Below are positions 1 through 5,450 of a stretch of 9,460 bases of DNA, in pieces; the stretch's first letter is position 1; each line of letters opens with the position of its first letter. The position numbers and the translations under genes are program-made. Source of the stretch: an uncultured Bacteroides sp. (GTDB lineage Bacteria; Bacteroidota; Bacteroidia; Bacteroidales; Bacteroidaceae); NCBI GenBank assembly GCA_900552645.1, contig USAN01000022.1:1-9460 (forward strand), read 5' to 3'. The notes beneath the pieces are model-generated. The model was given only the letters and a program-made list of their open reading frames with translations, was not told the origin of the DNA and did no database searches.

Positions 1-55
1 ACCTGTAACCGGCTGATCCGTAGTCAGCTACTCTATTCAGTTGAGCTACGCGACC
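1..55 (-). tRNA. tRNA-Arg(ACG), 5' part, cut by the window edge
   Basis: This is the 5' 55 nucleotides of a second tRNA-Arg, downstream of the complete copy at 85-158 in the same orientation. It matches that copy at every position except one: tRNA position 3 is T here (5' end GGTCGCG) and C there (GGCCGCG). The D arm, the complete anticodon stem-loop with anticodon ACG, and the variable loop are present. The T loop and the 3' acceptor strand lie outside the window, so it is not possible to tell whether the acceptor change is compensated or whether CCA is encoded. It is separated from the upstream copy by 29 AT-rich bases with no promoter, so both are probably processed from one precursor. Confidence 0.9.
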
Positions 56-84
56 TCAAATAATATAACTTGTAAATTTTTCAG

Positions 85-158
85 TGACCGCGACAGGATT
101 CAAACCTGTAACCGGCTGATCCGTAGTCAGCTACTCTATTCAGTTGAGCTACGCGGCC
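85..158 (-). tRNA. tRNA-Arg(ACG), complete
   Basis: A 74-nt cloverleaf can be drawn on the minus strand. The acceptor stem is GGCCGCG paired with CGCGGTC (one G-U pair at 2-71), with discriminator A. The D stem is GCTC/GAGT. The anticodon stem GCTGA/TCAGC closes the loop CTACGGA, giving anticodon ACG (Arg, CGN codons; A34 is normally deaminated to inosine by TadA). The T stem is ACAGG/CCTGT. CCA is not encoded; the bases after the discriminator are CTG, so the CCA-adding enzyme must supply the end. Unusually, D-loop position 19 is A and T-loop position 56 is T (loop TTTGAAT), replacing the standard G19-C56 tertiary pair with a possible A19-U56 pair. It is followed 29 bp downstream by a near-identical copy. 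Confidence 0.95.
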
Positions 159-180
159 AATCATTTTGTTTTAACGGGTG

Positions 181-210
181 CAAAGATACGGACTTTTTTC
201 TTATTTGCAA
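181..210 (-). promoter_or_regulatory. Bacteroidota-type promoter of the tRNA-Arg pair
   Basis: On the minus strand the -7 element reads TATCTTTG (181-188), an exact match to the Bacteroidota consensus TAnnTTTG. A TTG (208-210) lies 19 bp upstream as the -33 element. The sequence faces the tRNA genes, and its -7 box ends 22 bp from the mature 5' end at 158, leaving room for a short 5' leader to be removed by RNase P. This is the best promoter in the window, as expected for a stable-RNA gene. Confidence 0.8.
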
Positions 211-292
211 GCTTTTATCATAAAACTTTTCGTAAAAAGTAAAGAGAAATATTTTGAAACATCGATAAAATGGGAGTTTCTGGTAGATATAT

Positions 293-333
293 AAAAAGAA
301 AAGCGTTGAAAGACAACTACTTTCAGCGCTTTT
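293..333 (-). terminator. Rho-independent terminator of htpG
   Basis: The inverted repeat 299-312 / 320-333 forms a 14-position stem with a 7-nt loop. One position is imperfect: a C-A mismatch in the minus-strand RNA, which would be a U-G wobble in plus-strand RNA. On the minus strand the stem is followed by a U-rich tail (TTTT-C-TTTTT, down to 293). It begins 17 bp after the htpG stop codon, and no plus-strand gene ends here, so it belongs to htpG. It also separates htpG from the tRNA promoter. Confidence 0.8.
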
Positions 334-350
334 CAAGGTGAATATAAAAA

Positions 351-2396
351 CTAGATTAAATCTATGCTACGTTTAACAAATTTAGTCAATGCTTCGCCTT
401 TAAGCATATTGTTTTGCAATAATGCCAAGTCTATAAGCTGACGAATAATCTTATTTTTATTAGCGTATTCAGTAAGAATACCTTGCTTTTTAGTCTTTTC
501 GTCTGCAATTTTCTTTTCTATTTCAGATAGTTCATCTTTTTCGGCCTGTGAAATTTCCTCTGATTTCTTGCCATCTTGTGCCTTATGAAGTTCATCATGA
601 CGAGCATTAAGCTTTGCAATTTCATCATTAAGTGGAGCTAAGGCATCATTGCAAGAGTTTTCAGATTCGTTTAGTACCTCTTTAACTAGTTTATGATCTG
701 CATTTAGTACAAGATTGAACATATCTGGCATTTCTCCATAGAAGCTCATTCCTGCCTGTATGCTTGCCATTTCTTTCATTCTACGCATATATTCACTCTG
801 TGTAATCATTATTGGTGATGCATTTTCTCCTAATGACTGTATTTCTACATGGAATTCTACTTTGTTCATATATGGTAGCTGACTTTGGAATACAGACGAC
901 AGCACTTCTTTCTTGTTTTCCTCCAATTCGGGCTGCTTGTGGTCTTCCTTGGCTATAAGTCTGTCTATTATATCGCTGTCTACACGTGTAAACTTGCATT
1001 TTTCGAACTTTTGCTCAAGCATGCTTACCATTGCTACATCAAGTTGTCCATCCATTAAGATAACGTTATATCCATGATTTACTGCAGCGTCAATATAGCT
1101 ATATTGTTCTTCTTTATCAGTTGCATACAGATAAACTACATGATTTTCCTTATCAGTTTGGTTACCTTTAATCAAATCTCGATACTCTTCATAAGTATAA
1201 TATTTGCCTTCTGTATCCTTTAATAAAGCATATTTGTTGGCTTTGTCATAGAAATCTTCCTGAGTAAGCATTCCATAGTTTATGAATATTTTCAGGTGAT
1301 CCCATTTTTGTTCGAAGTCGTTACGATCATTCTTGAATATTGACTGCAAGCGATCGGATACCTTCTTAGTTATGTATGTAGATATTTTCTTTACATTAGA
1401 GTCGCTTTGCAAGTAAGAACGAGATACGTTAAGAGGTATATCAGGCGAATCTATTACTCCGTGAAGCAGAGTTAAGAAATCTGGCACAATTCCTTCTACA
1501 GAATCGGTAACGTATACCTGATTACAGTATAACTGAATCTTGTTACGCTGTAGTTCTATGTTGTTCTTTATTTTAGGGAAATATAGAATACCTGTAAGAT
1601 TGAATGGATAATCTACATTAAGGTGTATCCAGAATAGTGGTTCGTCCGACATTGGATATAACTCCTGATAGAATTTCTTATAGTCTTCATCTTTTAGTTC
1701 TACAGGCTTGCGGCTCCATAATGGGAATGTTTCATTAATTACATTATCCTGATCTGTGTCTATTTGTTTTCCGTCCTTCCACTCTTTCTTTTTGCCAAAA
1801 GCAACAGGGATAGGCAAGAAACGACAATATTTAGTAAGCAGAGTAGAAATACGTGCCGGTTCAAGAAACTCTTTGCAATCATCATCAATATAGAGAATTA
1901 TATCTGTACCACGTTCTGTCTTTTCGGTGTCTTCCAAGGTAAATTCAGGACTTCCGTCGCAAGTCCATTTTACAGCTTGTGTACCTTCCTGGTATGACTT
2001 AGTGATAATTTCTACTTTCTTGGCAACCATAAATGCAGAATAGAATCCAAGACCAAAATGGCCTATGATTGAATTTGCGTCATCTTTATACTTGGCAAGA
2101 AAATCGTTTGCACCCGAAAATGCTATTTGATTAATGTATTTGTCTATTTCTTCGGCAGTCAAGCCCAATCCGTGATCGGAAATAACTATTGTGTCATTCT
2201 CTATTTTCACACGAACCGTCAAGTCTCCAAGTTCGCCCTTAAAATCGCCTTTTGATTCTAGTGTTTTAAGTTTCTGAGTAGCATCTACTGCATTAGAAAC
2301 TAACTCACGAAGAAAAATTTCATGATCGCTATACAAGAACTTCTTTATAATGGGGAAAATGTTTTCTGTTGTAACCCCAATGTTACCTTTTTGCAT
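351..2396 (-). CDS. htpG: HtpG, Hsp90-family molecular chaperone
   Basis: This is a 681-residue cytosolic ATP-dependent chaperone that acts as a dimer on client proteins, usually alongside DnaK. The GHKL ATPase domain (about 1-215) shows the N-box ELVSNAVDA with the expected catalytic Glu31 and Mg-binding Asn35. It also has the G1 motif SDHGLGLT with ATP-binding Asp74, and a glycine-rich lid end GHFGLGFYSAFMVA (112-125). The middle domain (about 220-500) contains PLNVSR, whose Arg326 corresponds to the catalytic arginine that contacts the gamma-phosphate. The protein is longer than E. coli HtpG (624 residues). Much of the excess is a highly charged, probably coiled-coil stretch at about 590-650, within the C-terminal dimerisation domain, a form I associate with Bacteroidota. 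The start gives the expected family N-terminus (MQKGNIGVTTENIF). The leader AAAAAGAAT is A-rich without a real Shine-Dalgarno site. No CIRCE operator is visible upstream. clpC lies 120 bp upstream on the same strand. Confidence 0.97.
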   Translation of the reverse strand: MQKGNIGVTTENIFPIIKKFLYSDHEIFLRELVSNAVDATQKLKTLESKGDFKGELGDLTVRVKIENDTIVISDHGLGLTAEEIDKYINQIAFSGANDFLAKYKDDANSIIGHFGLGFYSAFMVAKKVEIITKSYQEGTQAVKWTCDGSPEFTLEDTEKTERGTDIILYIDDDCKEFLEPARISTLLTKYCRFLPIPVAFGKKKEWKDGKQIDTDQDNVINETFPLWSRKPVELKDEDYKKFYQELYPMSDEPLFWIHLNVDYPFNLTGILYFPKIKNNIELQRNKIQLYCNQVYVTDSVEGIVPDFLTLLHGVIDSPDIPLNVSRSYLQSDSNVKKISTYITKKVSDRLQSIFKNDRNDFEQKWDHLKIFINYGMLTQEDFYDKANKYALLKDTEGKYYTYEEYRDLIKGNQTDKENHVVYLYATDKEEQYSYIDAAVNHGYNVILMDGQLDVAMVSMLEQKFEKCKFTRVDSDIIDRLIAKEDHKQPELEENKKEVLSSVFQSQLPYMNKVEFHVEIQSLGENASPIMITQSEYMRRMKEMASIQAGMSFYGEMPDMFNLVLNADHKLVKEVLNESENSCNDALAPLNDEIAKLNARHDELHKAQDGKKSEEISQAEKDELSEIEKKIADEKTKKQGILTEYANKNKIIRQLIDLALLQNNMLKGEALTKFVKRSIDLI

Positions 2397-2418
2397 ATTC
2401 TTTTTATTTTAAGTTATT

Positions 2419-2447
2419 ATTATATGTTTATAGTTTTCTAATATCAA
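2419..2447 (-). promoter_or_regulatory. Possible htpG promoter, sigma70-like rather than Bacteroidota-type
   Basis: The minus strand between the clpC terminator and htpG has no TAnnTTTG box. It does contain TTGATA (2442-2447), 17 bp, then TATAAT (2419-2424), close to the E. coli-type consensus. A TTTG (2445-2448) overlapping the first element could serve as a Bacteroidota -33 box, with TATAATAA as a poor -7 box. The start would fall near 2412, giving a leader of about 15 nt. The region is very AT-rich, so a chance match is quite possible. Confidence 0.35.
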
Positions 2448-2449
2448 AC

Positions 2450-2485
2450 AAAAAAAATGCCAGATAGTTGTATATCTGACATTTT
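2450..2485 (-). terminator. Rho-independent terminator of clpC
   Basis: The inverted repeat 2454-2466 / 2473-2485 makes a 13-bp stem with a 6-nt loop. The only non-Watson-Crick position is a U-G wobble in the minus-strand RNA (it would be a C-A mismatch on the plus strand, which supports the orientation). The minus-strand transcript then runs into eight U residues (2450-2457). It begins 31 bp after the clpC stop codon, so clpC and htpG are largely separate transcription units unless there is read-through. Confidence 0.85.
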
Positions 2486-2516
2486 GACGGTACTATTTAA
2501 ATTACCTAAATAATAT

Positions 2517-5039
2517 TTATTCCTTTGTGGTAATACTTATAGATTCATTTTCATTATCTAGGGTAGTATATAATATATCACCCGTTTTAAGATCATGGCT
2601 TAGAATAGCCTCAGATAATTTATCTTCAAGATAGTTTTGAATAGCTCGTTTAAGCGGACGTGCGCCAAACTGAATATCGTAACCTTTCTTTGCAATAAAT
2701 TCCTTGCTATCTCTGTTTACAACAAGCTTGTAACCAAGAGATTCCACTCTTTGGAGTAAGCCTCTGAGCTCTAAATCGACAATCTTAACAAGAGCATCCA
2801 TATCTAGCTGGTCGAAGTTTATTATTTCGTCTATACGGTTTATAAACTCTGGCGAGAAGGATTTGTTAAGCTCTTTAGTAATTATGCTTCGGCTGTAATT
2901 TTTATCTTTGGCATTAAGTTGCGCAGTAAAGCCTATGCCTGTTCCGAACTCCTTAAGCTGACGCGTACCAATATTTGAAGTCATTATCACAACCGTATTC
3001 TTAAAGTCTACAGTTCTGCCATAACTGTCAGTCAGTCGGCCTTCATCCATGACCTGAAGCAATATATTGAATACATCACTATGAGCTTTCTCTATTTCAT
3101 CCAATAAAATTATAGAATAAGGTTTACGACGTACTTTCTCGGTAAGCTGACCACCTTCTTCATATCCTACATATCCTGGAGGCGCTCCGACAAGACGTGA
3201 TACTGTGAATTTTTCCATATATTCACTCATGTCGATTCTAATAAGAGCATCGGTCGATCCAAACATTAGTCGGGCCAACTCTTTTGCAAGATACGTTTTA
3301 CCTACACCGGTAGGACCCAGAAACATGAAAGTACCAATTGGTTTATTAGGGTCCTTCAAGCCTACACGACTACGCTGTATAGCCTTTACAAGAGTTTCTA
3401 TAGCCTTGTCCTGTCCAATAACTTTATCCAGCAGTTCATCCTTCATCTTAAGAAGTTTGATACCTTCGGCCTGTGCCATACGTTGAACCGGAACACCCGA
3501 CATCATTGATACCACATTTGCAATCTGCTCTTCGTCTACCGTTACACGGTTCTCTTTTAGATTCTCTTCCCATTTGTTTTTCAGTATTTCCAACTGCGAA
3601 ACATACTCTTTCTCCTTATCACGATAACTTGCTGCAAGTTCGAAATTTTGCAGCTTTACCGCCTCGTTCTTTAGGTTCTTGGTGTCGTCTATAAGCTTTT
3701 CCTGATCTTCAATTTCCTTAGGCACACTTACATTTATAAGATGAACCCTTGATCCGGCTTCGTCCATTGCATCGATAGCCTTATCTGGGAAATTCCTGTC
3801 ACTGATATATCTATCTGTAAGCTTAATACAAGCCTCAAGAGCATCAGGAGTATATGTTACATTATGATGATCTTCATACTTGTCCTTTATATTATTGAGA
3901 ATCTGAAGCGTCTCTTCTGGGGTAGTAGGTTCTACTATAATTTTCTGGAAACGACGCTCCAAAGCTCCGTCTTTCTCAATACTCTGACGATATTCATCAA
4001 GAGTAGTTGCACCAATACATTGTATTTCGCCACGCGCCAATGCAGGTTTAAGCATATTTGCAGCATCCATTGTACCTGCTGCCGATCCGGCACCTACGAT
4101 AGTATGTATTTCGTCTATAAACAGAATTACATTTGGATTTTTCTTAACTTCGTTAAGGATACTACGTATTCTTTCTTCAAACTGTCCACGATACTTAGTT
4201 CCGGCTACTACAGCAGTAAGATCGAGAGAAATAACACGTTTATCAAAAAGTATTCTCGATACCTTTTTTTGAGTTATCCTAAGTGCCAATCCCTCTGCAA
4301 TGGCAGATTTTCCAACACCCGGTGCACCTATCAATACAGGATTGTTCTTTTTACGACGGCTCAAAATCTGAGCTAGACGTTCAATCTCCATTTCTCGGCC
4401 TACAACAGGGTCTAGTTTACCTTCCGAAGCAGCCAAGGTCATATCAATACCGAACGAATCAAGCACAGGTGTATCATTAGCCGATTTTTTCTGAGTAGAC
4501 TTAGTTTGAGAAGAAGAGCCAATGTCACCCTTAGAAGTCTTGGAAAATTCATTTTCTTCTTCCTCCTCATCTTCTTCGTTATATCCCATACTGCCATGAG
4601 TATCAGTCTTTAGAGTAAGCATGTCAATTATATTTTCATATTTGATATCCATTCCCTCCAGCAACAGTGATGCATTATTATTGTTCACCTTAAGAATAGC
4701 AAGCAATATATGTTCCGAATCGGCAATCGTACATTTTAGAAGTTTAGCTTCAAGTATAGATTGTTTCAAAATTTTCGCTGCATTCTCATTGAAAACTATA
4801 TTATCATTATAATTAATCGTATTATCCGAATCCTCCTTTAAAATATTCTCAAGCTGTATTTTTATGTCATATGTGTTTATTTGCAGATCCTTAAGAATCT
4901 CCATGGCTTCTCCTTCGCCCTCACGAATCAATCCTAATAATAAGTGTTCAGGTCCAATATAGCTATTGCGAAGTCTATTAGCTTCTTCCTTGCTATACAT
5001 TATAATATCAGACACTCTTTGTGTAAATTGGTTATTCAT
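2517..5039 (-). CDS. clpC: ClpC-type AAA+ unfoldase (Hsp100), probable ClpP partner
   Basis: This is an 840-residue ring-forming ATPase that unfolds proteins and, with ClpP, feeds them to degradation in the cytosol. Two Clp N-repeats occupy about 1-145, followed by an acidic, low-complexity linker (about 153-190, with DEEEEEEN). The first AAA domain has Walker A GAPGVGKS (238-245), Walker B VILFIDE (304-310) and the arginine pair in ALERRFQ (362-363). A short UVR-like middle domain (about 445-492) marks it as ClpC rather than ClpB, whose middle domain is much longer. The second AAA domain has Walker A GPTGVGKT (575-582), Walker B IILLDE (643-648) and sensor-2 GARPLKR (792-798). The tripeptide IGF at 702-704 sits where Clp ATPases carry the ClpP-docking loop. 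The start is supported by a GGAGGG site 10 nt upstream and the family N-terminus. It is divergent from gyrA, with htpG downstream. Confidence 0.95.
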   Translation of the reverse strand: MNNQFTQRVSDIIMYSKEEANRLRNSYIGPEHLLLGLIREGEGEAMEILKDLQINTYDIKIQLENILKEDSDNTINYNDNIVFNENAAKILKQSILEAKLLKCTIADSEHILLAILKVNNNNASLLLEGMDIKYENIIDMLTLKTDTHGSMGYNEEDEEEEENEFSKTSKGDIGSSSQTKSTQKKSANDTPVLDSFGIDMTLAASEGKLDPVVGREMEIERLAQILSRRKKNNPVLIGAPGVGKSAIAEGLALRITQKKVSRILFDKRVISLDLTAVVAGTKYRGQFEERIRSILNEVKKNPNVILFIDEIHTIVGAGSAAGTMDAANMLKPALARGEIQCIGATTLDEYRQSIEKDGALERRFQKIIVEPTTPEETLQILNNIKDKYEDHHNVTYTPDALEACIKLTDRYISDRNFPDKAIDAMDEAGSRVHLINVSVPKEIEDQEKLIDDTKNLKNEAVKLQNFELAASYRDKEKEYVSQLEILKNKWEENLKENRVTVDEEQIANVVSMMSGVPVQRMAQAEGIKLLKMKDELLDKVIGQDKAIETLVKAIQRSRVGLKDPNKPIGTFMFLGPTGVGKTYLAKELARLMFGSTDALIRIDMSEYMEKFTVSRLVGAPPGYVGYEEGGQLTEKVRRKPYSIILLDEIEKAHSDVFNILLQVMDEGRLTDSYGRTVDFKNTVVIMTSNIGTRQLKEFGTGIGFTAQLNAKDKNYSRSIITKELNKSFSPEFINRIDEIINFDQLDMDALVKIVDLELRGLLQRVESLGYKLVVNRDSKEFIAKKGYDIQFGARPLKRAIQNYLEDKLSEAILSHDLKTGDILYTTLDNENESISITTKE

Positions 5040-5049
5040 AAATTAATAT

Positions 5050-5055
5050 CCCTCC
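5050..5055 (-). promoter_or_regulatory. Strong Shine-Dalgarno site of clpC
   Basis: GGAGGG on the minus strand ends 10 nt before the clpC ATG. It is the only convincing Shine-Dalgarno site in the window: htpG, gyrA and the TPR gene have A/T-rich leaders without one, which is normal for Bacteroidota. It supports the chosen clpC start. Confidence 0.6.
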
Positions 5056-5072
5056 ATAGTTTGTATTATATG

Positions 5073-5080
5073 CAAATATA
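5073..5080 (-). promoter_or_regulatory. Probable clpC promoter, -7 element
   Basis: The minus strand reads TATATTTG here, an exact match to the Bacteroidota -7 consensus TAnnTTTG. It lies 33 bp upstream of the clpC start codon and just before the Shine-Dalgarno site, giving a leader of roughly 25-30 nt. No clear TTTG -33 box is seen 19-21 bp further upstream (around 5100). No CIRCE-type heat-shock operator is visible. Confidence 0.6.
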
Positions 5081-5171
5081 CTTATATATAATGCTTTTCC
5101 TTTTTATTTTATTATCTTTTTAATTTAAATACAAAATGTATGCCATTAATATCATATTAACCACCTCACTT

Positions 5172-5259
5172 ATTTTTTCTTCATAAAACTTAAGTTTTAT
5201 CAGCATGAAATAATTGTTTTATCAGCATGAAACTTAAGTTTTATCAGTATAAAACTGAG
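5172..5259. repeat. Degenerate 22-bp tandem repeat array with embedded palindromes
   Basis: Units start at 5172, 5194, 5216 and 5238, with an exact 22-bp period. The units at 5194 and 5216 share the first 17 bases (GTTTTATCAGCATGAAA). The unit at 5238 matches the one at 5216 at 18 of 22 positions, and the outermost unit at 5172 at 17 of 22. Junctions between units create palindromes around AACTTAAGTT: a perfect 18-bp one at 5183-5200, and an imperfect one at 5227-5244 with a perfect core AAACTTAAGTTT at 5230-5241. The array lies about 90 bp upstream of the clpC -7 element and about 190 bp upstream of the gyrA start. It has no unique spacers, so it is not a CRISPR array. It could be a protein-binding cluster or a dispersed intergenic repeat. 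Confidence 0.75.
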
Positions 5260-5393
5260 CGAAACTCTTTTCTTTATTAATTAAATGTGGTTTTTAATAA
5301 TAGATATTTGCTATAATAACTAACAAGAAAGCCTCCTTAAAGGTTGTAATTAACTTTTTTAGATGTTTTATTTCGTATATCGTATAAAAGTAG

Positions 5394-5401
5394 TAATTTA
5401 G
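5394..5401 (+). promoter_or_regulatory. Candidate gyrA promoter, -7 element
   Basis: TAATTTAG differs at one base from the Bacteroidota -7 consensus TAnnTTTG and is followed by CG. It lies 49 bp upstream of the gyrA ATG. A poor TTTC (5371-5374) stands near the -33 position. A second one-mismatch candidate, GATATTTG, is at 5303-5310, so the true start is uncertain. Confidence 0.3.
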
Positions 5402-5450
5402 CGTGGTTTTTGATAAACCAAATGATGATGTGTAATTAATATTTGTTTAA

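Larger units (their letters stand above)
5081..5450. other. Non-coding divergent clpC-gyrA intergenic region with short inverted repeats
   Basis: I see no gene on either strand of this very AT-rich stretch. Besides the tandem array at 5172-5259 it holds small inverted repeats. ATACA-AAA-TGTAT lies at 5129-5141, a perfect TTAATAT-C-ATATTAA at 5146-5160, and TGGTTT-TTGAT-AAACCA at 5404-5420, close to the gyrA start. Any of these could be operators or leader structures, but at this base composition short palindromes are also expected by chance. No riboswitch or CIRCE element is recognised. Confidence 0.5.

Noticed and set aside
41..336. Short open frames on both strands running through the tRNA genes and the htpG terminator
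   Set aside because: They overlap tRNA sequence, a promoter and a terminator hairpin, have no leader or recognisable protein content, and are explained by chance.
3205..4812. Several plus-strand open frames of 63-170 codons antisense to clpC
   Set aside because: They are shadows of the clpC frame. Their translations are low-complexity and match nothing I recognise, and clpC is fully accounted for on the other strand.
2517..5039. ClpB disaggregase as the identity of the Hsp100 gene
   Set aside because: The middle domain is short and UVR-like, and an IGF ClpP-docking tripeptide is present; both indicate ClpC.
5172..5259. CRISPR array
   Set aside because: The units are contiguous with no unique spacers, the units are degenerate, and no cas gene is nearby.
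5303..5310. GATATTTG as the gyrA promoter -7 box
   Set aside because: It differs from TAnnTTTG at the first base, has no good -33 box, and would give a leader of about 135 nt. The candidate at 5394 is better placed, though also weak.
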